A stretch of 64,000 nucleotides of DNA from Adenanthera pavonina (lineage: Eukaryota; Streptophyta; Magnoliopsida; Fabales; Fabaceae). The notes below the pieces were generated by a model. The model made no database searches. It saw only the letters and a program-made list of their open reading frames with translations, and was not told the origin of the DNA. Location: assembly GCA_026686845.1 (NCBI GenBank), contig JAIVEN010000014.1, forward strand, positions 17,036,001 to 17,100,000. The letters run 5' to 3'. A program made the position numbers and the translations under genes. Below are positions 14,172 through 25,600 of this stretch, piece by piece (the first letter of the stretch is position 1; each line of letters opens with the position of its first letter).

Positions 14172-14420
14172 CATACATACATATATATACATATCCCTCA
14201 AAACTGACACCCATCTCTAACGCCCTTCTCATTCCAAATGATTCTCCCATAAATGCTAAAGCTGCAGACATTTTCTCAGCCACCCCCTCCAAAACGTGCC
14301 CCTTCTCATCCCTGAAAATAGCCCCAATTCCGGTTCTCCGCACCTTCCGTTATGAGATCCATCTGCCCCTTCACTAACATTCTTCCACACCATTCCTCAA
14401 ATTTCCATATTCCCTCCTTC
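14172..14420 (-). pseudogene. Frameshifted RNase H (RVT_3-type) fragment
   Basis: Reading leftwards, one frame gives GADGSHNGR (the first catalytic Asp region of plant RNase H-like domains). A second frame gives RTGIGAIFRDEKG followed by AFMGESFGMRRALEMG, the region around the second catalytic acid. The two parts are in different frames, there is an in-frame stop upstream, and the C-terminal half (third and fourth Asp) is missing. It is therefore a broken half-domain. It lies about 250 bp downstream of, and on the same strand as, an intact gene ending in the same domain type, so it may be a decayed partial duplicate of that gene or an unrelated LINE-derived piece. Confidence 0.6.
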
Positions 14421-14667
14421 ATAACCAAGGTTAGGATATTAATACCAAGAGTATTTTTTTTTTAAATAAACGTAAATCAAGAAGAGGAGAATAAGGTAAA
14501 TTAGGAAGCGAGCTATACAACACATTGTCTTCAGTTACAAATATTAAAGAGTCAAGTTAGCTTTGCTATTTGAAAAGACCAAGAGTTGTTCATAAACGAA
14601 GATCAGCAACACTGCTGATTCCAAATGGCAGATATGAATAAGCTTCCAATTATGGTCTTAAACTCAT

Positions 14668-17318
14668 TTACTCTCTCTCAACCCCTTTCAGGTGATCTGA
14701 AGGTAGCCTTGATAAAAATCGCCATCTAGGATATTTCTTTCCCTTGGCATCATCTTCAATAATATTGCAAAGCCTATCTGGAAAATCATTCGGCCAAAGA
14801 ACCACATCATTTCCACAAAGAACCATCTTTGCAAGATGATCTGCCGCTCTATTTGTTTCACGCCATGTGTGAGTAACCTGATACTTGTCAAACTTACTGA
14901 GAAGTTCCCGTATGTGTCTCAAACAGCTACTGGCTTTAAGACATGAAGGCTGTTCTTTATTGACGGTTTTCACAACGCTCATTGAATCAGACTCCACCCA
15001 TATTACCTTAATCCCAAGGCCCAAAGCAAGAACAAGACCTCTCCATATAGCCCATAGTTCAACCAAGAAAATGTCTCCTTGTGGAACTTTAGACACAAAA
15101 GCACATAATGGTTCACCCTTGTAATCACGAAGCAATCCACCAAAACCAGCATTTTCTTTATGTATAGAACCATCAGTATTCAATTTTGTCCATCCAAACT
15201 CTGGCTTTATCCATCCACACCATCTAATGGTTTTGGAAACCGGACTAAGAAGATTTGCAATTTGGTTAAGGTTCTTTAGTAGGACCATCCCTTTGGTTCT
15301 CTTGCAAGTAGCCCCAGATGGTAACATGTACATGCCCTTTGCTGCACATAAATCTACACTCAAATCGTTTTCTTTGGCTTTATGTTTCTTTCCTTGAAGA
15401 TGTGCCCCAAGACAAATTTCGCTGGAAGTACTTATCTGACATAAAGCACAACTCCATTCTTTCTGGGTTTTTTTCTTACCAGTTGATCTATTGCAATTCC
15501 TTTCTGTGAAGTCACAACCAGGATTATAACTCCCCTGATGCAGAGAATCATTAAGCAGTCAGTTTTTATTAGTACACATCATGATAGTGACTCAATTAAT
15601 TGTTGCATTAAATGAAAATTTGACTACAAATTGGTATTGGTAGCAAGCAACTGTCTCCTAGTGAGTGGTGGGTTCCATGTTAATGTTACATTTAAACATA
15701 TAAAAATTGCAATTGGTTGCTCATCATTTATTGCACCAAATAAGTTTGTAACATTTAACATGTCAAATTGCAACTTTGGATTTAGAGACAATTTGAGAAA
15801 TGAACATTTTAACATCCTTAATCAAGGCTCCAAATGTTCAATGAATATACCTGATTTATTACAGGTTTCCTCTCCTGCATTTGACTTTTAATAATTGCAC
15901 TGTTAGAAACATCAACGAGTGTGCTGTGCTCATCCAACATTAAACTTGTGCTCCTTTGACTGAAGATATTCCATGATCTCTTCCATATGTTGCCAGTACA
16001 ATATTGCTTATGGAAGTACTTATAGATGTATGAGGCACCACCAAAACAAGGTAACACCAGCAAGATGGTTGCCATCCCTTTCATATGAGACCACCATGGA
16101 AGCCTGTAACAACAAACAAAGTCAAACTGAGGAGAAACTGGTAGCTGAGAACATGATATTCAAACCAAAACAGAAAAAAAGGTCATTGATGCCAAACTGC
16201 AGAATATGATAATAGTGTAAATAGTCAGATGGTGTGAAACTTTGTCATCCCTTCTTTTAACCCAAAACCACTCCGATTTCCCTGTAACTTTGTTTTATTC
16301 TAACTCATACTGATTCTCCAGTCTTGTAATTTATTTCATACATATGGTTTTAGAAGTTAATAGTTGAACACATAATTTGAACATAGCATGCTGGACAGTG
16401 AAAACAAAACAAGCCAACTTGTAAGTGATCCTCAATTTTGAAATGTCAGTAACATCTCAAAAGAACTTCAACTAAATGGGAACTACTAGCAATGTTTGAA
16501 AGGCAATGGTCTAAAAATCATCATAATGATAAGCTTTAGTTAAGCTGGGCAGCCAAAATATGTCTAATGAAATGAACTGGAAAATCCTGCATTATCAAAG
16601 TGTCATCACATCAGTGACCATAAAAATGGTCACAAATGCATGTATAAAGCAACCAATACTTATATATCGGTTTTACAGTTACAGATTTAACTTTTCATTG
16701 TTTGGTTTACGATCAAAACACAGCACAACAGTTTGATATTAGTCCGATGTGACACACCCTACTGAAATTAAGAAAATAATAATGACAATAAATAAACTAC
16801 TTCTGCTAAATGCACCAACTAATCCCGAAATTACCAGTCAAACAGCCCTGCAAGTTCCCTTTCCATGATCTTAAACAAAGAAAATATAACCCAGAACGTA
16901 AGGCATCGACGATTGCTGGAGCGAGAACCACTCTCCAAGGCCCGAATAGACACAAACCTACAGCAAACACACTGAATCAGAGATCAAATCCACTATTCTC
17001 TGACACTCGTAAGAGGAATTCTAAAAACTGAAGAAATAGAAGTACCCAGAAGGTAACTAGCGACTTACAAGGGACAAAGCAAATTCAGTGGAGGCCTGTA
17101 TATCAGGGGAAAAAAGGATAAAAATGAGATATATACGCAAATGACAACTACTAAATAGTATTTGCAAAAAGAAGCAAGCCGTAGGGATCATCATTCCACT
17201 ATATGGCAAAATTTTCAAATGACTGGAAGACTCGTGAAGGAAAAGAAATTTAGCTTTACCAGGCAAGCAAGCCGAGTGATTTTGTTAACAGAACCGCCAT
17301 AATAGCTTCACGATCCAT
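14668..17318 (-). CDS. HVA22/TB2/DP1 membrane domain - U1-type zinc finger - RNase H fusion protein
   Basis: Five exons on the - strand: 17318-17260, 17095-17069, 16957-16835, 16103-15851, 15534-14668. All introns are GT-AG and phases match, giving 442 residues from ATG at 17318 to TAA at 14670-14668. Residues about 8-105 form an HVA22/TB2/DP1 (REEP-like) domain, a hairpin that shapes ER membrane; markers are PLFVSIRALES and KGMATILLVLPCFGGASYIY. Residues 181-205 form a U1/matrin-type C2H2 finger (C183, C186, H199, H205, in WSCALC...HLQGKKH), a double-stranded RNA or RNP-binding fold. Residues about 260-400 form a plant LINE-like RNase H with all four catalytic acids visible: D275 (NTDGS), E313 (VELWAIWRGL), D337 (WVESDS), D386 (NRAADHLA). 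RNase H cuts RNA in RNA:DNA hybrids. The finger and RNase H share one uninterrupted exon; the join to HVA22 rests on my splice calls. Biological role unknown to me. Confidence 0.82.
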
Positions 17319-17399
17319 TTTTTCAATCTATTCCTTCTCCTTCCGTCCAAACAACACCATTTTATATGAAGATACTCGCATCCATGTAGCAAGACAGAG

Positions 17400-17474
17400 A
17401 GACCGAAGACCAAGAGAGTCAACCTGTATGTTGTTTTTTTGGCCTGAACCTATATGTTGGCTGAAAAACAAAAG

Positions 17475-17516
<42 letters not shown>
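17400..17516. promoter_or_regulatory. Presumed 5' region of the HVA22-finger-RNase H gene with TG/TA microsatellites
   Basis: About 80 bp upstream of the gene's ATG and beyond lies likely 5' UTR and promoter DNA. It holds a GT run at about 17474-17482 and an uninterrupted TA run at 17485-17515. A very short upstream ORF, seven codons (MDASIFI) from ATG to TAA, lies in the presumed leader. No single TATA box can be picked out because of the TA run. Confidence 0.4.
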
Positions 17517-17517
<1 letters not shown>

Positions 17518-18989
17518 ACACACGCACAAACATATGCAGTTTGCGAAAGTGATAAAAAGTAAGTTTTATTATTCTCCTAAAGTAAGTTTAATAAATGGAT
17601 TGTAAGATATGTTGAAAAAAAAAATTGTAAGGTAAAATTAATTTTGTAAACACAAAAGTATCTTTTCCATTATCAAATTTTAATTTAGAAATGAAAGTAA
17701 GTTTACAGAAAGATATTTAAAAATATGTTAAATAATATTTTTCTTCTAACCTCAATTTACAAATCCACATTTAGAGCTATTTATGAAAATTTAAACAAAC
17801 ATGTCAGAGGTGGTTCAATTCGCTTCTGTCCAAAACCAAATCAATTTGGATCAATTTTCAAAAGTCTAGGACTATTTGATTTTATTAAGAGGTCAAAGGT
17901 CATTTTGTTTCCATTTTTTGTCAATGTCAATCTAAAAATGATTTTTTTTAATTTTTTAATTATTAATATTTTTCTTATACATAGTTTTTTTTCTTTTGAA
18001 AGATTTTTACAAGAGGGTAAAAGTAAGTTTGTATAATTTCAACAAAATATATTCACAAAATATAATTTATAAAAAAAATAAAATAATAATAATGATATTG
18101 ATCCCTTAAGCATGTTATTCCCGATTCTATCCTTAACTATATATATAAAAAAACTTTATTGAGATATAAAATTTACTTTGTTGATTTTTACGCCTTGAAT
18201 AAATTAATTTTCAATTTTTGACTTTCAATTAGAGGATATTATTGATACTCAGAAAAAAAAAAGGAATAATGACATTTAAAGGTTTTATAAATTTATTTTT
18301 TAAAGAATAAAAAATGATTTTGTTATTTTTTTAAGTTATTATCTGTTATTATTTTTTTCAGTTATAATCTCATTTTTTAGAATTTAGATGTTACGAAAAT
18401 ATTACATACTTGTTTCATAAAAAAAAATACATAGCAGTAATTTAAAAAACATAAATATTTTTTGAAAATATTCATAATAATTTTGGAAAATATAAATAAT
18501 AATTGATAATCTTAATTTTCTTTTAAAAAATGTATCTTCTTAAAAATAATTATCATTTCATATAAATTCTTACATAACTACAAGTATATTGCATCAGCAG
18601 TATTACTTGTCCCGAAATTCTAATTGTCAGTACAAGAATACAATATAAGTTTATACCATATAAATTCTTATGTACTAATCTTTATTTCCTTTTCACAAGC
18701 CTCGTGCCTTCATTTGAAAAGACCTGGAGATTGAAGTCAAGTAGAGGCAAAGAGAAAAAAAGAAAAAGAGAGATTGGGGTTGGGCTCATGTTATGGGCTG
18801 ACTTAGTAAAATAGTAAATGAGTATAAGGTAATAAGAAAATGCATTAAATTAGTAGTTGTATTTTAAAAAAAACGTATATAAAGTTTGGTTTATGATCCA
18901 TTCGGGTTTTGAAGGTGTGAGACTATACCTAAACTAAATCAAATCAGTTTCAAAACTGCAAAAACCAAACTAGGACCTATTTAAAAAAT

Positions 18990-19640
18990 TATTAAATTTT
19001 TCTAATATTATTCTCCTTAAATTGTAATCTATAATAATTATATCTCTCTATTATAAATATTTTAGGTAAAATTAAAAAAAATTAATTCTCTTTGAACATT
19101 ATAGAATGACCTATATTTTAAATAATTAAAAAGCTTTTAAAATATGTCCAATAAATAAGAATTGAGGAGCTAATATAACATATAAAAATGGAGGGAGCAA
19201 CAATGTTACTTTTGAAGTTGAATACAAATATATGGTTCCATTTTAATTAGCACGGCTCATCATTTTAAATTATTATTTTTAAGATGATATAAAAATTAAT
19301 TTTAAATGGAATTATTATTATTTTTATTTTATTGTATGTTATTGATTTATAATATTTTTAAAAAACTTAAGATGATATACAAAATATTTTTTAAATAAAT
19401 TAAATATCAATATATAATATAAAATTTAGGGAAAAAATACTAAAACTTTCTAACACTACCCTTATTAAATTGTAGGTCCATAATAATTATATCTCTCTTT
19501 CCATCATAAATATTTTTTATAAAATTTAAAAAATAATTTAATACTCTTTAAATATTATAAAATAATTTATATTTTTAATAATAAAACATTATAGGATATG
19601 TCCTATCAATAAAAATATAGTATAAAGTTAACCCTTGTAC
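18990..19640. repeat. Diverged direct repeat pair (about 19000-19200 and 19430-19640)
   Basis: Both copies share blocks in the same order: TAAATTGTA..CATAATAATTATATCTCTCT, a TATAAATATTTT block, a CTCTTTAA/GAACATTATA block, and ATATGTCC followed by AATAAAAAT/AATAAATAAG. The copies have many substitutions. They could be two relics of one small transposon or a segment duplication. Confidence 0.5.
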
Positions 19641-19773
19641 TTTTAAAAAATATATGTATGTACGTATGTATGTATTTTTTAACAAGTAAAGTTTAGATAA
19701 GTTAAATTTTGAGATTTAGTAGATTTACAAATTATTCATTGACAAATTGGTAATAAAATTCGAACTCACACAG

Positions 19774-19850
19774 GCATGAGTAGCATTCTTCCTTTAAAAA
19801 AGCATGAGTAACATTCATGCCAACGAAAGCGTGAGTAGTATTCTTGTCAA
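19774..19850. repeat. Three imperfect 27-28 bp tandem copies
   Basis: Units starting at 19774, 19802 and 19829 all begin GC(A/G)TGAGTA(G/A)(C/T)ATTC and then diverge slightly. Confidence 0.7.
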
Positions 19851-20417
19851 TTACACCTTTACTTGCAATCACTTATTTATCAATCCCTCATATCAGAATT
19901 GCTGTGGCTGTTGGTGAGCTCATGTATAGCAGTATAGCACTAACATGGACAAAATTAACACATGAGACACAGACAAATATAATAATCTGTTGTTACGAAC
20001 TGAGAACTTCAAACTTTTTATTGTTAATATAATAATCTGTTGTTACATACAAAACATTATTATATCCAAGTTCTTCATGTTATAGCTTAAAACACTTAAA
20101 TCTACTTTTCCCCTGTTCTTCCGTTACACAACAGAGCAATGAATTTCAAGGTTGCTTTTGCTCGAAATTTGGTTCATAAAGTGTACCTTGCCTTTATCAT
20201 TTTCATATCACTCACTCTTAATGTATTCAAAATTGACCCAAATTAATTCAACTAAATCAAACCAAACCAAACCAATTTGATATATATATATTCCAAACCA
20301 ATCTCAATTAATGTTTGCTCTAGTCTTCAACCTTGGTAAGCCAATTGTTTTGACTTGGGTTTTGGTCTATGTCCTCATAATCTTTGGAATCTAAATCAAT
20401 TCAAACCAAGCTTATTT

Positions 20418-20513
20418 TAATCCAATATTTATATATTTTTTAAATTATTATTCAATTTCATTCTATTAATCCAATATTTATATATTTTTTAAATTATTAT
20501 TCAATTTCATTCT
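20418..20513. repeat. Perfect 49-bp tandem duplication
   Basis: The stretch beginning TAATCCAATATTTATATA at 20418 is repeated, apparently without mismatch, from 20467. The unit length is 49 bp, suggesting a recent duplication. Confidence 0.9.
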
Positions 20514-20580
20514 AAGTCCATAATTAATTTAATAGCCTTGTAAACTCACAACGGCCTTGACCTTTAGATCACAGTTTCTG

Positions 20581-21062
20581 TTTTTTTTTTGGTAAACTGT
20601 AAAGATATATTACCAACAAAGAAGCATTTACAAAAAGAGAAATATTTGGTTGAAGGAGATACTATCTTGGAGCTACCTTCCAGGAAGGGCTCCCCGGAAG
20701 CATACATCAACCAAAAGCCAGAGGACACAGGACATCCCCTTTGTGTACAAAGAAATACCAAGAGGAGAACCTACAGACATAAAGATAAGAAACCAAACAT
20801 TCAGGGTAAGTTTGAATTCTAACTTTTAAGATTTGTTGAATCTCCACAAAGATATCAATAGTATCCTTTTAATTCCTCTGAAGATACGGGCATTTCTTTC
20901 AATCCATATAGCATAAATAGCAGCAGTAATGCAAGCAAACAAGACAGATCTCTTGACTCTGCTATATTTAAGAACAACACAAAGATGATAAACCCAGTTT
21001 CCAGAAGAAAACCTGATGGTGGCCAATCCAGCCCAAGACAGCAACCTATTTATTATTAGGTC
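20581..21062 (-). mobile_element. L1-type LINE, 3' end (poly(A) tail and ORF2 C-terminus)
   Basis: A T run at 20581-20590 is the poly(A) tail seen from the other strand. After about 240 bp of 3' UTR, the - strand frame at 21044-20826 carries the typical plant L1 ORF2 tail (motifs LLSWAGL and YAIWIERNARIFRG). The frame is continuous with the other half of the LINE at 28202-31260 across the inserted copia element: the peptide HLFFKCPWSKDLIINRLL spans the junction once the insert and one copy of the 5-bp target duplication are set aside. Confidence 0.85.
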
Positions 21063-21284
21063 TGTTGGGTTGCATCCTTGATGAGTGGAAGTTGAGAGTC
21101 CAAAAAAGAGTCCAAGCTCAAAATAAATTAAATAGCTTTTTCAATTATTAAATTGAGATGAGAGGGAGGGAACGATTGAATAGCAACTGATCCCACATAC
21201 GCACGAGAAAATCAAGCGATCGTGCATCATTGTACGGAAGCGAGAGTTCTTTTCTCTGAAACGGACTCTCTCAGAAATAACTTA
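21063..21284 (+). repeat. Truncated 5' LTR of copia-1
   Basis: It matches the first about 220 bp of the 3' LTR at 27748, from TGTTGGGTTGCA to CTCTCAGAA(A/G)TAACTTA. It then stops abruptly; the last about 230 bp of the LTR are absent. Confidence 0.88.
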
Positions 21285-22560
21285 ATGATCGCTGACGTGA
21301 CACGTGGGGCCCATCAGCATGTGATTTGGCCACGTGGAGCACACTGTCAAAACGCAGGTGACGCGTGAAAGATTCTAGCCCAGCGCGTGTGGCCGGATTC
21401 AACGTCTACGACGGCGCATGAAGTACACGCTCCACCCTCATGCGTGGGATTTGGTTTTCCCAGTTTTTTTTTCATTTTTTTTGAAACCTGAACCTTCTTG
21501 GGGCACATGAGGGCGCGTCCAGAGGTATTTTGAGACACAGTTTACTTCTAAAAATCCCTAAATTTGATATCTTCAATTTGATATACTATTTGCCTAGTTT
21601 TAAGGTAATTTTAGATCTGTTTAGAGTTATTTCAGTACATAATTTTTTTTAATTTAAAAAAAATTCCAAAATTATTTTAATAATTCCTATTATTTTATTG
21701 AATGTAAAAATAATGAAGCAAAAGAATTCTGAAAAGACTGAAATAGTTGGATATAATTCTCCAAGTTATGAGTATTTGGAAGAACTCATTACAAAGGGTG
21801 AATTTTTTGATGAAGATCTTGATGAGGAGTTTCTAGAAGAGGAAGAAAATTCTAAGGAACTTCAAGATGTGTATACAGATCCAAATGGGTCAAAAGAAGA
21901 TGAAATTATTTTTGAAGAACCTAAAATTGAAGATCAAGAAGTAGATCAACCCCTTACCCACTCTGTAGTTCAAGACATAACAAATAGGGATGCAACAAAA
22001 ATAAAATATTTAAAAGACTTATATCCGATTCTTGTGAATTATTCACATTTTGTGGTGAATATGGCAGATGTTAAATTCTACACGAACGTTATTGTTAAGC
22101 TAAGAGAAAGTCGGAATACACAAAACAAGAAATATTCATATTACACTTGGGTCGATGCAATTAATAGAGCCATGAAAATATCGAATCGCACTCTTAAGAG
22201 GAAAATTATTAATTGTTGTTTTCCTGTTTAATTTATGTATGTTTTTTTTAATTTTTTGTACAATGACTATGTTCTTGTATGAATTTAATATTTTTTTAAT
22301 ATATGCTCTATTTAAGTGGAAGTTCTCAAAATACAAGTTTTTTTTGAGTTAATTATTTAAGTACTTGTATTAAAATCTTAATAGATAATAATGATAACAC
22401 TAGCATCCGTACGATGGGAGATACAATTGTGGTCTCTTGATCATGGAACTAATGGAATTATTATTGTTCTAATAAGGAATAATACAAGTATATGATATTG
22501 TATATTATACTGTGCTACATGTATATTTTATTAATATATTCTTTAGTTCAGCTCAATAAT
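21285..22560 (+). other. Unrelated segment replacing the 5' LTR end and leader of copia-1
   Basis: From 21285 to about 21480 the sequence is GC-rich, with two CACGTGG G-box cores (21310-21340) and a TGACGTGACACG string. It is unlike either the 3' LTR or the AT-rich surroundings. It then becomes AT-rich and carries an ORF (next entry) before the copia gag begins at 22602. The normal copia PBS (TGGTATCAGAGC) is not present. It could be a second nested element, filler from a repair event, or an unusual leader of this family. Confidence 0.6.
21713..22231 (+). CDS. Unrecognised 172-residue ORF within copia-1 leader
   Basis: ATG at 21713 to TAA at 22231, intact. The N-terminal half is strongly acidic (a Glu/Asp-rich stretch around residues 20-75); the C-terminal quarter is basic and aromatic (KKYSYYTWVDAINRAMK, ending NCCFPV). 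I see no zinc knuckle, DDE, protease or RT motif. I do not recognise the family. An acidic-then-basic layout can occur in capsid-like or nucleic-acid-binding proteins of reverse-transcribing elements, but this is weak. It may be an accessory ORF of a nested element. The neighbouring copia gag is in a separate frame and full of stops, whereas this ORF is unbroken. Confidence 0.4.
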   Translation: MKQKNSEKTEIVGYNSPSYEYLEELITKGEFFDEDLDEEFLEEEENSKELQDVYTDPNGSKEDEIIFEEPKIEDQEVDQPLTHSVVQDITNRDATKIKYLKDLYPILVNYSHFVVNMADVKFYTNVIVKLRESRNTQNKKYSYYTWVDAINRAMKISNRTLKRKIINCCFPV

Positions 22561-22601
22561 AAAAATCATTTATGTGGGATAATCTAGTAACTAATTTGAG
22601 A

Positions 22602-25600
22602 ATGGCGACCAAGAGTATAATTGCTGAGTTGAACAAAGAAGACAAATTAAATGGGGACAATTGGGACATTTGGCACCGAAAGGTTTCGTATATATTGGAA
22701 GAACAAGATGTTGTAGAATCACTGACTGTAGTCATGGCACAACCTGAAGCCGGCAATACCGTCCAACATAGGAGAGGCCAAGAGGTCTATATGGCCTGGA
22801 AAAGGAAGAACATCATAGCACGTATTACTATTCTAGGCACTATGGCCAATGACCTAATATGTGAATATGAGAAATATTCAACTGCACAAGCTATGTGGAC
22901 GGCAATAAAGGATAAGTTTGGAGGTACCTCTACCGCCAAACTGAGGAGGCTGACAATTAAGTTTGATACTTATAAGTTAAAGCCTAATACTCCTATGAAA
23001 CAGTATCTACGAGAGATGGCCGGCATGATCAGAGAACTGAAGGAAGCTGGGCATGAATTGTTTGATGAACAGTAGATCCAGGTTGTCATAAGGTCACTCC
23101 CTTCAAGCTGGGAACACATGAAAGTCAACTTAACCCATAATGAGAATATAAACACTTTTAGTGATATGGCGAAACATCTGGCGCTTGAAGATGAACGTCT
23201 AGAGGCCTACAGAGCCTCTGGACAAGCCTATTTAACTGAAGAAGCAGGAACTTCTAACCCTAAGCCTAATTCTAAAAAGGGCAAGAAAAACCAAAGAAAG
23301 GGTAAGAAGAATGACCCGAAATTTAAAAAGGGAAATAAACCTTTCAAGAAAAGAGGAAAGAAAGGCGGAAAGAAGAAGAAGACTGACCTGAGTAAGGTTA
23401 AGTGCTATTCTTGCCTGAAAATTGGTCATTTTGCAAGGGATTGCCCTGAGTAAAATGAACGTGCAAAAGGTATTAATGAATTATGTTAATTCACATATGT
23501 CTTATGTTTCAAGTACTGTTTTTTTAACAGAAACTATTTTTTCTTCTTGGATAATTGACTCAGGCTCCATAGATCAAGTGAGCAGGGATCGAGGATCCTT
23601 TACAGAGTACCGTCAGTTGCTGAATCAAAGCAAGTGGCTTTATATTGGTAACAACGCGAGAATTGAGGTGAAAGGCATAGGAACTTGCAAATTAACTTTG
23701 CTAGGTGGGAAAACCTTGATCCTCTATGATATACTCCATGCACCTGACATCTGATGGAACTTAGTTTCTATTTTCTGCTTATTAATTTATGGGTTTAATA
23801 TAAATTTTCATGGTAAGGTAGCAGACATTTCATTAAGAACAACCTTTTATAGTTCAACTTTTCTTTCAAAGAAGTTCTTTGTAATGGACATTGTTGATGA
23901 TTTTTATATGCATGATTGCTTTGCAACTTCTTCCAATTCAAATGTTGATATGAATGTTTGGCATGCTAGACTAGGACATATTAATTAAAATAGAATGATT
24001 AAACTAGCTAAAAAAGGATTGCTAGGTACAATTGATAAAATGGAAATGCCCTTGTGTGAGCATTGTCTGGCTGATAAAGCAACTAGAAAACCATTTGGAA
24101 CTGGAACTAAGGCAGAAACTCCATTGCAATTAATTCATTCAGATGTTTGTGGTCCTATGAGTATGAGGGCAAAACATAGAGCTATTTATTTCATCACTTT
24201 CATTGATGATTACTCGCGATTTAGTTATATCCATTTGATGTCACATAAATATGAAACACTAGAATGTTTTAGACGATACATGAACCTAGTTGAAAATCAA
24301 ATGAACAAGAAAATCAAAGCATTAAGAACTGATAGCGGACATGAATATTTATCGGATCAATTCAAAAAGCTCTATGAAGAAAAGGGAATAGTAAGGCAAC
24401 TTACAATCTCTGGCATCCCACAACAAAATGTTGTAGCCGAAAAAAGAAATAGAACATTACTAGACATGGTTAGGTCCATGATGGCATAAGCCAATCTACC
24501 CATTTCGTATTGGGGAGATACAATTTTAACAGCAGCTTTCATACTTAACCATGTGCCCTCAAAATCGGTCACATCAACACCCTATGAGCGATGGACAAAT
24601 CGTAAGCCGGATTTAAATATTTTAAAACCCTAGGGGTCAGCAGCTTATGTCCATGATCCTTCCCAATAATATGGAAAACTAGGTCCAAGAGGGAAGAAAT
24701 GTATCTTTATTGAATACTCTGAATAATCTAATGGTTACGTTTTCATTGGAGAAAACTAGGATGAAAGTGTGACTGAAATAGAATCTAGAGATGCAACATT
24801 TCTAGAAAACGAATTTCCTAGTAGGGGTGAGATGAATCATACTGTATTTCTTTATGAGATACATAAAGAAACTGAGGAACAAATTTATATACCTCAACCT
24901 CTTAATTCAAGTGGGAGCTCATAAGGACCAGTGCAAGATTCTATTCAAGAACAGAACAACTTACAAGAAATCCCACTGCGGAGAAGTAATAGAGAAAGTG
25001 TACCAAAGAGACGTTTTCCAATAGAAGGGACTACACTTATAGTTACCCCACAAGATTATGATGAGTTTAGTTCAATACATGAGGCTTTATCATGCCCTGC
25101 TAGTAATGAATGGAAGAAAGCAATAGAAAGGGAAATGAATTCAATGAGGATAAACCAAGTGTGAGATTTGGTCAATCTTCCATCTGGACGTAAGGCAATT
25201 GGGAATAAATGAGTTCTCAAAATTAAGAGAAATGTAGATTGATCAATTGAATGATACAAGGCTCAATTAGTGGAAAAAGGGTATACTCAATAGGAAGGTA
25301 TAGATTATGAAGATACTTTTTCACCTGTTGTGCGCTTTAACTCCATAAGACTAATTCTGGCAATAGTAGCAAGTTTAAATTTAGAATTACATCAGATGGA
25401 TGTAAAAACCGCATTTTTAAATGGTAAACTGAATGAAGAAATCTATATGCAACAACCATTAAGTTTCATTGAGAAAGGGAAAGAGAATAAAGTTTGCAAG
25501 CTAAAAAGGTCCATTTACGGACTTAAAAAATTATCCAGACAATGGTATTTAAAGTTTCACCAAGCTATAATCTTGTACGATTTCCAAATGATCGATGAGG

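Larger units (their letters stand above)
17517..20580. other. AT-rich intergenic region without genes
   Basis: Very AT-rich, no open frame with a recognisable domain. It contains a diverged repeat pair, a short tandem array and a perfect tandem duplication listed separately, plus a short TATG/TACG run near 19655-19676. Confidence 0.7.

Noticed and set aside
20589..20822. 77-codon + strand ORF
   Set aside because: It is antisense to the LINE 3' UTR beside the poly(A) tail and has no domain.
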